Position numbers and translations under genes: made by a program. 64,000 nt of DNA from Parapedobacter sp037190485 (GTDB lineage: Bacteria; Bacteroidota; Bacteroidia; Sphingobacteriales; Sphingobacteriaceae). The notes under the pieces were generated by a model. It was not told where the DNA came from. It ran no database searches and was given only the letters and a program-made list of their open reading frames with translations. This document shows, one piece after another, positions 43,016 to 51,542 of this stretch (position 1 is its first letter; each line of letters begins with the position of its first letter). The stretch covers positions 211,476 to 275,475 of the forward strand of contig JBBCJB010000003.1 in assembly GCA_037190485.1 (NCBI GenBank). The letters are read 5' to 3'.

Positions 43016-43663
43016 ATGGGAAATTCAGCAAAAATCATTTGGGCTTCAGCACAAACACTTGCCCGTGATGGCATCATCGCGCTATTGGATCAAGAGCCCG
43101 ATTTCACTTTTGCGCAGGTCGTTTCCCTCCGGGAGGATATCATTCCGGCGCTTTCCGCAAAGCCATCGACCAATCTGCTGGTCATCGACCACCGCTTCCT
43201 ATCGGCGGATACCGGGTACCTCACCACGTTGAAGAAAATGGCCCCGCACATCAAGGTATTGGTCCTGTCCGGAATCGACTACCATGAGGACGTGTTAGGC
43301 TTGATGAAATCTGGTGCCGATGGCTATATCGTCAATGAGGCCCAAAAGGACGAACTGGTGTTTGCCATCAAGCACATCCTCTCGGGCAACACCTATATCT
43401 GCACGGCGCTTTACATCAAAGTCCTTGAATCCATCGCATCGCTAGCGGTCAGGGACAACGGACAGCAGATAGACTTTTCGCCCCGGGAGGAGCAGATCCT
43501 CAAGCTGATCCTGGAAGGATATTCCAACCAGGAAATCGCCTACCAGCTATTCACGAATAAACGCACCGTACTCAAATATCGGGAAGGCATGCTTCAGAAA
43601 ACGGGTGCGCCTGATATGGGGACGGTGATCCGCATCGCACTCCAACAAGGCATCTTGACGTAA
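43016..43663 (+). CDS. LuxR/NarL-type response regulator with degenerate receiver
   Basis: 215 residues: receiver-like domain (about 1-125) and a GerE helix-turn-helix (about 150-212; IDFSPREEQILKLILEGYSN, then QEIAYQLFTNKRTVLKYREG). The receiver keeps an Asp at the phosphorylation strand (NLLVIDHRF), but the N-terminal acidic pair is replaced (IIWASAQTLARDG, where NarL-like proteins have ADDHPLVREG). The conserved Lys is also replaced (DGYIVNEAQKDEL). Mg2+-dependent phosphorylation is therefore doubtful and the protein may respond to protein-protein contact or be constitutive. It converges on a kinase/receiver pair across a small gene. Confidence 0.88.
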   Translation: MGNSAKIIWASAQTLARDGIIALLDQEPDFTFAQVVSLREDIIPALSAKPSTNLLVIDHRFLSADTGYLTTLKKMAPHIKVLVLSGIDYHEDVLGLMKSGADGYIVNEAQKDELVFAIKHILSGNTYICTALYIKVLESIASLAVRDNGQQIDFSPREEQILKLILEGYSNQEIAYQLFTNKRTVLKYREGMLQKTGAPDMGTVIRIALQQGILT

Positions 43664-43677
43664 CCAACTAAAATACC

Positions 43678-43920
43678 ATGCAAAACTCAGCAAAGCTTTT
43701 CAATGCCACCATTACCGCAGGCGGGTTCAAGGATAAATCGATTTCCGTCAGGGCGGAGGAAACCACGGACGGCGTACCGCTCTATCATTGCGATGTGGAT
43801 GGGGAAAGCGCCAGCCAACTGCGCCAAGAGCCCTCGGGCGAATGGATCCAAGTATGGGGCGAGCTGCCGGTGGAAATGGTTGCACAACTAGGCCGCCTCA
43901 TCGAAGCGCACCAACGGTGA
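43678..43920 (+). CDS. hypothetical protein, 80 aa
   Basis: A small soluble protein (TITAGGFKDKSISVRAEETT, then DGVPLYHCDVDGESASQLRQ, then WIQVWGELPVEMVAQLGRLI). The alternation suggests a beta-sheet followed by a C-terminal helix. It starts 14 bases after the LuxR-type gene, so the two are probably co-transcribed. Family unknown. It is slightly reminiscent of short proteins that follow regulators in this phylum. Confidence 0.7.
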   Translation: MQNSAKLFNATITAGGFKDKSISVRAEETTDGVPLYHCDVDGESASQLRQEPSGEWIQVWGELPVEMVAQLGRLIEAHQR

Positions 43921-43927
43921 GGAATCG

Positions 43928-44302
43928 TTATCGCCAAGCGATCTGACGTTGTACGTCAGCGAGGAACGACGAAATATCAAAGGGTTTGCCGATAAAGCCA
44001 TCAGCCTTGTCGGCCCGTGGGTCGTGCCGATACTCGTCATAGGCCGACATGACCAATATGGGTACGTGCTGGGTCGCGGGGTCGGCTTTCCAAGCTTGGC
44101 AAACGTCCAAGCCGTTTCCATCCGGCAACATGACATCCAGGATCAAGAGCGCGGGCAACGGACCGCCGACTTGGCGATTGAAGGAGGCTATTGTCGTGAA
44201 CACACGCGTCTCGTAGCCTTGTTCCGTCAGCAGCAAGGCGATGAGTTCGCCGATTCCCGGGTCGTCCTCCAAAATATGTACTTCTCGCTTCACGCCTTGC
44301 AA
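43928..44302 (-). CDS. single-domain response regulator
   Basis: 124 residues, receiver only. All functional residues are present: EVHILEDDPGIGELIALLL (acidic pair), LLILDVMLPDGNGLDV (phospho-Asp), VPILVMSAYDE (Ser), KADGFIGKPFDIS (Lys). There is no output domain, so it must act by binding a partner or as a phosphorelay carrier. It follows the PAS kinase at 44337 by 34 bases in the same direction and is its likely substrate. Confidence 0.93.
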   Translation of the reverse strand: MQGVKREVHILEDDPGIGELIALLLTEQGYETRVFTTIASFNRQVGGPLPALLILDVMLPDGNGLDVCQAWKADPATQHVPILVMSAYDEYRHDPRADKADGFIGKPFDISSFLADVQRQIAWR

Positions 44303-44336
44303 GATATAAAAATATTAGCTATTAATTACAAAAAGT

Positions 44337-46325
44337 TCATCCTTTTTGCTCGCGAGGGATGGAAAAGTAAAACGTGGATCCCTTGCCTATTTCGCTGGTT
44401 ACCCCAATATGTCCGTGGTGGCGTTCCACGATTTCCTTGCTCAGGTACAATCCCAAACCCAGTCCGGCCATTTTTGACGTACCCTCCACTTGGTAAAACC
44501 GCGTGAAGATCCGCTCCTGTTGATCGCGGCTCAACCCTACGCCTTCATCCTTTACCTGTACGCTCACCTCCAGCGGCGAGGATTCAAGCAACACGTGCAC
44601 GTTGTTCGCCTCAGGCGAATATTTGATGGCATTGGTGATCAGGTTGATGAATACCTGCTCCATGCGCTGGCGGTCGGCCTCCACGGTAAAGTCCCCACGG
44701 GTGTTGTTCACGAAGATCGTATGCGTCTGGCTGCTGAAATGAAAGGTCTCCACCACGTCTAGCACCAATTCGGCCAAATCAAAGGTCTCGAAATGGAAAC
44801 TGAGTTTGCCGGCCTCGATTTTGGATATGTCGAGCAATTCGGAGATCAACGCGTTTATCCGCTCCAACTGCTTGAGGGCTTTGGTCAGGAACCTGCGGCC
44901 CACCTGATCGATTTGAGACCGCTCGAGTATTTGCAGATAACCTTTCACCGTGGTCAAGGGGGTCTTCAACTCATGGCTCGCCAGGGCGATGAATTCGTTC
45001 TTCTTCAAGTTTAGCGCGTTTACCTCCTCGAACAATCGCGCATTGTCAAGCGTCACGGCCACCAATGAAGCGATGTTTCGCATCATCGCTTCATCGGCAG
45101 CATCGAACACATCGGACTGGACATACCCGAAGAACATCGCCCCGATCAGTAACTCATCGGCAGCGCGTATCGGTATCGCCAAGCAATGCCTGATGGCCGG
45201 GGCATCCACCCCCTCATTGGTAACGAACAACGATAGCACATGGGGCACTTCGCAAACGTCCTTGAACCGCAATGCGCCCTCGTCCGAAAAAATCGCGTGT
45301 ATCACGCCTTCCTCAACCTGCGTGACGGCATAGTCTTCCTTTCGTCCTTCGGCGTGGGTCGCCACGGCCACGGAAAGCTTTGAATGGCCCTGTTCGTCAG
45401 ACATCCGATAGAAGCAGAGCCCCACATCGGCCGCCGCCAAGTGCGTTGTCGAATCGATGACGGTCTGGATAAGCGAAGGCGTATCCAATTTCTCCGAAAT
45501 CACCTTGCCGATGGCATGCAGCGTTTCCAGCTTCTGTGCATGGAATTGGATGGTTTGTTCCCGCTGTATCTTATCGGATATATCGCGTGCGATTTTCGAC
45601 GCACCGACAATCCGGCCATGCTTATTCCGGATCGGCGATATCGTCAGGGAAATCGGTATTTCATTGCCGAACTTGGTCACACGGATGGTTTGGTAATGGC
45701 TAACCTGGTTGCCGGCTTTGATCTCGCTGATGATGATCCCTTCCTCCGAACGGAGGTAGGCTGGAATGAGCGTTTCGATGGACTTGCCTACGATCTCGTC
45801 TTCACGGTATCCGAAAAGGCGTTCCGCTCCGGCATTCCAACTCGTGATGATTCCATCGAGTGTCTTGCTGACGATGGCATCGTCGGTCGATTGCACGATT
45901 TCGGATAGCATCGCCTGTTTTTCTTCGTTCTGGCGGTAATCCGTCACGTCGACCAACGTGACCTGGATGCCGCCCAGCCCCTCCATGCCGTTTCCCAGCG
46001 GTTGTGCGAAAACCAAAACCGCGCGGCGGGTGCCATCCGGACGCTCGATGACCATCTCTTCAGACCCCATCCCGCGCTGGCCATCCGATGCGCCGGCCAT
46101 GGGCGTCTCAGCAATCGGCATCGGGGTCCCATCGGGATAGTAGTGCGCCATGGCGCCAGACCATTTGTCCTTCCAGAGCTCGGGTTTCCGACCCCACAGG
46201 GATAAAGCCGCCTCGTTGAATGTAATCAGGTAACCACGTTCATCACATACGTAGCCTGCCACGGGAGAAGCTAGATAGAGTGCTTTGAAAACTTGGTTGT
46301 CGAGTTCGACATGCGATCCTTTCAT
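44337..46325 (-). CDS. PAS-PAS-GAF sensor histidine kinase
   Basis: 662 residues with no membrane helices. PAS 1 spans about 10-125 (VAGYVCDERGYLITFNEAAL). PAS 2 spans about 145-255 (STDDAIVSKTLDGIITSWNA, RLFGYREDEIVG). A GAF domain spans about 275-430 (DTPSLIQTVIDSTTHLAAAD; HCLAIPIRAADELLIGAMFF). HisKA has the phosphorylated His in EFIALASHELKTPLTTVKGY. HATPase_c has INLITNAIKYSPEANN, VKDEGVGLSRDQQERIF and GLGLGLYLSKEIVERHHG. A cytoplasmic stress or redox sensor is likely. Paired with the receiver downstream. It resembles the kinase at 56040 in plan and sequence. Confidence 0.95.
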   Translation of the reverse strand: MKGSHVELDNQVFKALYLASPVAGYVCDERGYLITFNEAALSLWGRKPELWKDKWSGAMAHYYPDGTPMPIAETPMAGASDGQRGMGSEEMVIERPDGTRRAVLVFAQPLGNGMEGLGGIQVTLVDVTDYRQNEEKQAMLSEIVQSTDDAIVSKTLDGIITSWNAGAERLFGYREDEIVGKSIETLIPAYLRSEEGIIISEIKAGNQVSHYQTIRVTKFGNEIPISLTISPIRNKHGRIVGASKIARDISDKIQREQTIQFHAQKLETLHAIGKVISEKLDTPSLIQTVIDSTTHLAAADVGLCFYRMSDEQGHSKLSVAVATHAEGRKEDYAVTQVEEGVIHAIFSDEGALRFKDVCEVPHVLSLFVTNEGVDAPAIRHCLAIPIRAADELLIGAMFFGYVQSDVFDAADEAMMRNIASLVAVTLDNARLFEEVNALNLKKNEFIALASHELKTPLTTVKGYLQILERSQIDQVGRRFLTKALKQLERINALISELLDISKIEAGKLSFHFETFDLAELVLDVVETFHFSSQTHTIFVNNTRGDFTVEADRQRMEQVFINLITNAIKYSPEANNVHVLLESSPLEVSVQVKDEGVGLSRDQQERIFTRFYQVEGTSKMAGLGLGLYLSKEIVERHHGHIGVTSEIGKGSTFYFSIPREQKG

Positions 46326-46344
46326 CTGAATTAGGAAGTTTCCG

Positions 46345-46352
46345 CAAAACTA
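46345..46352 (-). promoter_or_regulatory. putative -7 box of the PAS kinase gene
   Basis: TAGTTTTG on the minus strand matches TAnnTTTG, 19 bases upstream of the start at 46325. A clear -33 TTTG is lacking. Confidence 0.45.
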
Positions 46353-46384
46353 CGATTGTTTAACGAAATGTCGATGCGATTTCA

Positions 46385-46879
46385 TCAGGAAACCGCTGCC
46401 AGTCGCTGTTCGGCTTGCTGTTCCCCGGATAAGGGGCCCTCGAAATGCGCAATCCAGTCCCTTGCCGCAATCACGTCCCGCTTTTGCTTGTTGATCAGTG
46501 ACCGCAGTGCTGGAGGCAGTCCATCCGAGCCTTCCATGGCATGGTAGGCAATCAGCAACGCATTCTCGCCGGAGCGGCATTTGCCTAGCGGATAGTTTGG
46601 CATTCTACTTGAAAAAACCGTTTTCACGACCGACCATGCCAACCCCAGCCTACCTTGGTCTGGCTGCAACCAGCTCGCATCCACCCCACATTCCACACCG
46701 AGGTCCTGCAAATCCTTTTTCATGAGCATACTTTGCCTGATGAATGCATCGAACAATGCCGTTAGGTGTTGCTCGTCGCGCGTGAGCCCACCGAGCATGG
46801 ACTCATATCCCGCTACGCGCTCCGTATGGAATGCCATCAGGTCCCTGAGGCATTCCGTTGTCTTCATTAGGTTATCCAT
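46385..46879 (-). CDS. DUF2383 (PA2169-like) four-helix-bundle protein
   Basis: 164 residues. NLMKTTECLRDLMAFHTERV, AGYESMLGGLTRDEQHLTAL and FDAFIRQSMLMKKDLQDLGV match the N-terminal helices of the PA2169/DUF2383 family (ferritin-like). Then comes a MPNYPLGKCRSGENALLIAY segment and a final INKQKRDVIAARDWIAHFEG helix. Role unknown; the family appears in general stress regulons. It is the downstream copy of a tandem pair, 17 bases after its paralogue. Confidence 0.85.
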   Translation of the reverse strand: MDNLMKTTECLRDLMAFHTERVAGYESMLGGLTRDEQHLTALFDAFIRQSMLMKKDLQDLGVECGVDASWLQPDQGRLGLAWSVVKTVFSSRMPNYPLGKCRSGENALLIAYHAMEGSDGLPPALRSLINKQKRDVIAARDWIAHFEGPLSGEQQAEQRLAAVS

Positions 46880-46896
46880 GATCAGTCCGTTATTTC

Positions 46897-47358
46897 TTAT
46901 CCCGCCCGTTCACGATCCCGCAATTGCTTGATGTGGTCGTGGGAGGCCCGTAGTTGCGTCTTTTGATCGGAAATCAATGACTTTGCGCTGAAAGAAACCC
47001 CTTCTTCCTGCTCCGCTTCTCGATACGCCTTTTGTGCGGCATCTTCCCCGTACTCGCAACTTTCAAGTACCGCCTTTCGGTCGTCGACGGCCAGGGTCTG
47101 CTTCACGTCCATCCATACCCGATATATTTTGCCGGCCGTGGTGGTTTGGTCTTCGACTTTGCTGTCCCACCCGGCTATGTGCCGCTGGAGTTCATCCTTG
47201 AGCCGTTCGCTCTGCTCGATCAGGCTGGCGAACAATGCCTTCAGGTCTACATCCGCCACGGGCAGCTCCGCGATGGCCTTTTCATAGCCCGCGATGCGGT
47301 CATTGTTTATTTTGATCAAATCGTTTATTACTTCCGTTGTTTTTTTCAGATCTTCCAT
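46897..47358 (-). CDS. DUF2383 (PA2169-like) four-helix-bundle protein, paralogue
   Basis: 153 residues from the ATG at 47358; the in-frame ATG at 47499 would add a Cys/His-rich leader without family support. LKKTTEVINDLIKINNDRIA, GYEKAIAELPVADVDLKALF, ASLIEQSERLKDELQRHIAG align helix for helix with the neighbouring gene. The centre differs (GKIYRVWMDVKQTLAVDDRK, AVLESCEYGEDAAQKAYREA). The C-terminal SLISDQKTQLRASHDHIKQL helix again matches. First gene of the pair. Confidence 0.88.
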   Translation of the reverse strand: MEDLKKTTEVINDLIKINNDRIAGYEKAIAELPVADVDLKALFASLIEQSERLKDELQRHIAGWDSKVEDQTTTAGKIYRVWMDVKQTLAVDDRKAVLESCEYGEDAAQKAYREAEQEEGVSFSAKSLISDQKTQLRASHDHIKQLRDRERAG

Positions 47359-47462
47359 GATGATTCCTATTCCGATTAATGTCCTGTTGTGTTGACAATC
47401 CATGCAAGGTATTGTTTGATTTTTTTTCACGGCATCATCGCACGATGGCTTCGTGTGAAGCA

Positions 47463-48668
47463 TCAATGTGTGGCCGGCCGTTCCTGTTTGATATAACACG
47501 TACCCAAAAAGAAAATAACCCGCAAAATCTTGAATGCCAGCCAGCGTTTCAAGCGTATCGGCAGGCTGTTTGCCGCCACGAAATCATCGTTATGGATTCG
47601 TACGCAATGACGCTCCATGAGCGTATGCAACTGCTCGATAACGCGTTCCGCGAACGAGGTGCATTTCACGTCTAGGTTAAGTTCGATGCTGACCCGAGCG
47701 CTCAGGTCATTTACGTTGAACGAACCGATGGTCATCCATCCGTCGTCGCAAACGGCCAGCTTCGCATGGAGCATGTTCCCTGCATATTCGTAGATTTCCA
47801 CCTTGTGCCGCAATAACCAATCGTACATGTACCGTTCGGCATCCTTTACAAATGGCACATCCATCCGATTGCAAACCATCACCTGCACGCGCACCCCGCG
47901 CCTTACCGCGTCGGCGATGTCCCGACGGATGGTTGCACCCGGTAGAAAATAGCTTGAAACCAGCACGACACGCTCTTTCGCGCTGCGTAAGATTTCCTTA
48001 TACGTACGGGAAATATCGTATTTCCGACGCACCCAGTCATTGCGTCGGACACGCACCGAACATACCGCATCGTACCCGAAATCGACAAACGGGGCCGTCG
48101 CTTTGCAGGTATGAGCGCGCCGCTGGGGACGCCGGAAGTTTTTCCAGGTTGTCCAACACCATGTGCACAGGTTTGTGGCGATTTCTCCTTCCACGAGAAC
48201 GGCGAAATCCAACCATGCCGACTGCCCCGGCAAATCGTTGTACTTGTCTGCGATGTTGGCTCCGGTGACCACGGCGTAACGCGCATCCACGACCATCACC
48301 TTTTGGTGCATCCGGCGCCCGAAATAAAACCGATCGCTTTTCAGCAAAGGCTCAAAAATACGGAAATGTATTCCATTTCCCGTGATCCGATCGATAAATG
48401 AACGCGGCAGGCCCTGCGACCCATAGCCATCCACCAATACGTATACGGAAACCCCGCGTTTCGCTGCCGCGATGAGCGCATCGGCTATGCGCTGACCTGT
48501 CTCATCCGCTTCATAGCTATACACCTGGAGGTGGATGCTGCTCCGGGCGTGACCGATGAGGTCGACCAGTAAATCGAAATAAGGCTTCCCCCCGAAAATC
48601 AGCTTTACCTGCTGGCCGGAAAGGTAACCGCCGTGCGCTATTCGTCGATGGGAAAGCATTCGTTCCAC
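47463..48668 (-). CDS. phospholipase D family protein, cardiolipin synthase-like
   Basis: 401 residues with two HKD motifs: RRMHQKVMVVDARYAVVTGA (about 120-139) and NMLHAKLAVCDDGWMTIGSF (about 310-329). The N-terminal HARSSIHLQVYSYEADETGQ and the second-domain YKEILRSAKERVVLVSSYFL are the usual ClsA/ClsB-type strands. No long N-terminal membrane helices are present, so it resembles ClsB/YwiE-like forms that condense phosphatidylglycerol or exchange headgroups. A C-terminal hydrophobic stretch (LAFKILRVIFFLGTCY) may tether it to the membrane. Cardiolipin synthase is the likeliest activity. Confidence 0.88.
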   Translation of the reverse strand: MERMLSHRRIAHGGYLSGQQVKLIFGGKPYFDLLVDLIGHARSSIHLQVYSYEADETGQRIADALIAAAKRGVSVYVLVDGYGSQGLPRSFIDRITGNGIHFRIFEPLLKSDRFYFGRRMHQKVMVVDARYAVVTGANIADKYNDLPGQSAWLDFAVLVEGEIATNLCTWCWTTWKNFRRPQRRAHTCKATAPFVDFGYDAVCSVRVRRNDWVRRKYDISRTYKEILRSAKERVVLVSSYFLPGATIRRDIADAVRRGVRVQVMVCNRMDVPFVKDAERYMYDWLLRHKVEIYEYAGNMLHAKLAVCDDGWMTIGSFNVNDLSARVSIELNLDVKCTSFAERVIEQLHTLMERHCVRIHNDDFVAANSLPIRLKRWLAFKILRVIFFLGTCYIKQERPATH

Positions 48669-48738
48669 GATTGGCTACCAATGGCACTCGACCACGAAAA
48701 GCATATGACCAGTTGGCGATCTTTCCAGCGGCGCCCCT

Positions 48739-49893
48739 TTAAAACCGATTGATGGCGGCGGCCCCGGTTTCGGAGGGCATTTTGCTTTTGGGTAGGATCC
48801 ACACGTCGCCGCCGAAACGCATCACGATTTCAGCAAGGTCGTCCAGCACGTCGTCGACGGCGTGATCGGTATCCGCCGCATGCAAAAGTACATTGTCGCG
48901 ATCCACGATGCGACCGGGTATGATGCGATCCTCTTCGAGCAATAAGCTGGCAATTTTCCCGTCAAAGGCGTCCTTCACCAACTCGTCGAGCTGATCGGCA
49001 CCCAGCCGGTTGGCGGCGGCTTGCCTGAAGTCGGCGACCAGGCGATCCAACTGCGCGTTGTAATGCGGTTCGAACACCTCCCATGCCAAATTGCGGAGCT
49101 CATCGCTGGTCAACGCAGCGGCGTTTGTCTTGATGCCCCCATCCAATAGCTGCCTATTGCGGCTTACGTTCCTGAACAGATGGTGGTGTTCGGGCAGCGT
49201 TGCCAAGATCAATGGTAGTCGCAAGGGTACGGAGTACGTCGCAACAATCCCCCGATCCACGGCCCTGAAAAATTGCGCGATGTCGTTGTCGATGTCGGTT
49301 TTCTTCAACCCATGGTTCTGGGATACCTCCCATCGCTCGCCGGTTGCCGTGCGGTAAGCCGCCAGCGTGGCGTGCAGGTCGCGCAACTCGTGATCCAGCG
49401 CATCGATCATCGACTCGGGCACGTCCTGCTGGGCAAGATCCACCTCGTCCAATTGATAGCGATTTCCTTCATAGAGCCGAGCCGTATTCGTCGATAACAC
49501 CAGCACATGGTACCGATCGCTAGTCTGCAAGTATTTCAGCAGCGGCTTGGTATGCGCACTGTCTGCAACGATGGCCAAGGGGCGAACCTTTCGTGGAAGC
49601 CGATACACATCAAACGAGTCGCGCGTCGCGAAAACGGCGAGCCCTTCGCGGGTATGCTGCCAGAACCGGTAGTCTTCGGCCAAACGCTCGAATTTGTCGA
49701 ATATCGCTTGCACTGCCTGATCACGCAGGTAGTCGTCCTTGACGGAATCGAATTGTCCGATCAGCTTCCTGAATAGCGCTGAATCCTGTGCATTGTCGGG
49801 GTGCGTACGGTGTGTCGGCATGTAAACCGAAAACACGGGCGGTTCCTGATAGCCCAATATTGTCGTTAATCGCGATGCAGTCAATGTAGCCAT
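48739..49893 (-). CDS. baeRF3-type (eRF1-like domain) protein
   Basis: 384 residues. The N-terminal half has PPVFSVYMPTHRTHPDNAQD, the GLAVFATRDSFDVYRLPRKV strand pair, and YHVLVLSTNTARLYEGNRYQ, characteristic of the bacterial/archaeal eRF1-related family. The C-terminal half has ATLPEHHHLFRNVSRN and DNVLLHAADTDHAVDDVLDD, then EIVMRFGGDVWILPKSKMPS, the ribosomal-L7Ae-like domain. Such proteins are proposed to act on ribosomes or RNA under stress. No catalytic GGQ is visible. It stands divergent to the DUF421 gene. Confidence 0.82.
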   Translation of the reverse strand: MATLTASRLTTILGYQEPPVFSVYMPTHRTHPDNAQDSALFRKLIGQFDSVKDDYLRDQAVQAIFDKFERLAEDYRFWQHTREGLAVFATRDSFDVYRLPRKVRPLAIVADSAHTKPLLKYLQTSDRYHVLVLSTNTARLYEGNRYQLDEVDLAQQDVPESMIDALDHELRDLHATLAAYRTATGERWEVSQNHGLKKTDIDNDIAQFFRAVDRGIVATYSVPLRLPLILATLPEHHHLFRNVSRNRQLLDGGIKTNAAALTSDELRNLAWEVFEPHYNAQLDRLVADFRQAAANRLGADQLDELVKDAFDGKIASLLLEEDRIIPGRIVDRDNVLLHAADTDHAVDDVLDDLAEIVMRFGGDVWILPKSKMPSETGAAAINRF

Positions 49894-50048
49894 AACAAGC
49901 GTCTTTTATGTTAAACAAATTGCCGGTCGACGGGGACCTCTCAAACGGGATAACAGCCGTCCACATCAATTGTTGGTTTTTATGCAACAAAACATTCGGC
50001 CCTACGGATTGTATTCCTGGGGATTGCACTATCGACAGGCGGAAAGCC

Positions 50049-50729
50049 ATGGACTGGGAACGTATTTTTTTGCACGAGTTGAGCGGCGAATTTGCGGCGG
50101 AAATCGTCTTCCGCACCATCACCATGTTCGTGGTCGTGTTGGTGATCTTGCGCCTGTCGGGCAAACGCGGTGTCCGGCAACTCTCCATATTCGAACTGGC
50201 CATCATTTTAAGCCTCGGATCCGCCGCGGGCGATTCCATGTTCTATGATGACGTAGCCATCCTTCCCACGGCGATCGTCTGCGTAACGGCCATCGGGTTG
50301 TACCGCGTAATCACGTGGTTGACCACCAAAAACGAACGATTCGAGAAACTGCTGGAAGGAAGGCCCATGTACATCGTCGAAGACGGCGTGATGATCATCA
50401 AGGATGACAGCAAGGATAGCCTTTCCAAATACGAGTTCTTCGCGGAATTGCGCGAAAAGGGCGTGGAGCACCTGGGCCAGGTAAAAGCGGCCATCCTAGA
50501 GACCGAAGGACACGTCAGCGTGTTCTTCTTCGCGGACGGGGCCGTGAGGCCGGGCCTTCCTATCTTGCCCAAGGCCTACAACGAAAACACGGCCATCATC
50601 GCGGATAGCGGCGCGTATGCCTGCATCTATTGCGGCACGGTGCAACACCTTCCTCCCGGCCGTCACCACTGCACCCGCTGTGGGCACCACGAGTGGGTAG
50701 CCGCCATCAATACGAAGCGGGTAACCTGA
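50049..50729 (+). CDS. DUF421 (YetF-like) membrane protein with C-terminal zinc ribbon
   Basis: 226 residues from the ATG at 50049; the in-frame ATG at 49908 adds a Cys-rich leader unlike the family. Three membrane helices at the N-terminus (TITMFVVVLVILRLSGKRG; FELAIILSLGSAAGDSMF; LPTAIVCVTAIGLYRVITWL) precede the DUF421 core (LEGRPMYIVEDGVMIIKDDS; SKYEFFAELREKGVEHLGQV; VSVFFFADGAVRPGLPILPK). The end carries ACIYCGTVQHLPPGRHHCTR plus CGHHEW, two CxxC pairs of a zinc ribbon, which is an addition I do not know from characterised YetF proteins. Its 3' end overlaps the convergent MBL gene. Confidence 0.85.
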   Translation: MDWERIFLHELSGEFAAEIVFRTITMFVVVLVILRLSGKRGVRQLSIFELAIILSLGSAAGDSMFYDDVAILPTAIVCVTAIGLYRVITWLTTKNERFEKLLEGRPMYIVEDGVMIIKDDSKDSLSKYEFFAELREKGVEHLGQVKAAILETEGHVSVFFFADGAVRPGLPILPKAYNENTAIIADSGAYACIYCGTVQHLPPGRHHCTRCGHHEWVAAINTKRVT

Positions 50730-51468
50730 TCTGCAGCCCATCTTCCGCACAGGGGTGCGATACGCGATGGATATTGTCTAGCATCTCGGCATCGAAATGC
50801 GTCAACAGGATTTTCCTGTACATGAGTTGGTCGTCATACGCCAACAAGGTCTTGTAACTCATGTGCCCCTTCACCTCCGATTCGAAAAAGTTGCATTCGC
50901 AAAGAAACAGGTCGGCATCCCTCGCCAGTTCGACCAACATGGGCGTCCAAGCCGTATCACCGGAATAGCTGATCACCTTGCCGGCAATAGCCATGCGGAT
51001 GCCATGTGGCAATGTTTCGGGCGAATGCGCTACCGGATAAGCGGAGATTTCCACCTGGCCGGCTTGCAACACGCCACCTTCGGGATAGGTCTTGAACAGC
51101 AGGTTGAGTTTTTCAAGCACCTCGGTACCGGGATACAGGCTATCCAGCAACTTGGTGATCCGTTCCCGGCCGGAAGGTGGGCTGATGATGGTAAGTGGTT
51201 GCTCACGGCCCCGGATGGCCTCTTCCAACAGCAAAAAGGGTATCCCCCCGTAATGGTCGCCATGGAAATGGGAAATGACCAGGGTATCGATTTCGGAAAC
51301 AGCGACGCCACGCTGTTTCAGCCCGTGGTATGCGGTGGCCCCACAGTCGATGAGCAGGTCCGCGCCAGGTGCCTGTACATGGAAACACGTCTGCAACCGG
51401 CCGCCGCTGGCAAACGCGTCGCCGCAACCGATAACGGTGACAACGGTATCGTCCTTGGAATGTGTCAT
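50707..51468 (-). CDS. metallo-beta-lactamase-fold hydrolase (RNase Z-like)
   Basis: 253 residues from the ATG at 51468 (a TTG at 51474 is less likely). TVVTVIGCGDAFASGGRLQT begins the fold, LLIDCGATAYHGLKQRG is strand 4-5, and TLVISHFHGDHYGGIPFLLL is the HxHxDH metal site. VAHSPETLPHGIRM, VISYSGDTAWTPMLVELARD (Asp ligand) and ILLTHFDAEMLDNI (final His) complete it. The order is that of RNase Z/ElaC-type phosphodiesterases, but the exosite arm is short, so tRNA processing is not assured. Confidence 0.87.
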   Translation of the reverse strand: MTHSKDDTVVTVIGCGDAFASGGRLQTCFHVQAPGADLLIDCGATAYHGLKQRGVAVSEIDTLVISHFHGDHYGGIPFLLLEEAIRGREQPLTIISPPSGRERITKLLDSLYPGTEVLEKLNLLFKTYPEGGVLQAGQVEISAYPVAHSPETLPHGIRMAIAGKVISYSGDTAWTPMLVELARDADLFLCECNFFESEVKGHMSYKTLLAYDDQLMYRKILLTHFDAEMLDNIHRVSHPCAEDGLQIRLPASY

Positions 51469-51542
51469 AGTCAAAAATACAAATCACCCATGGAATTGTT
51501 GGAAAAACAAACAAATGGATCGATTTGCTTGTAACTAACCGT

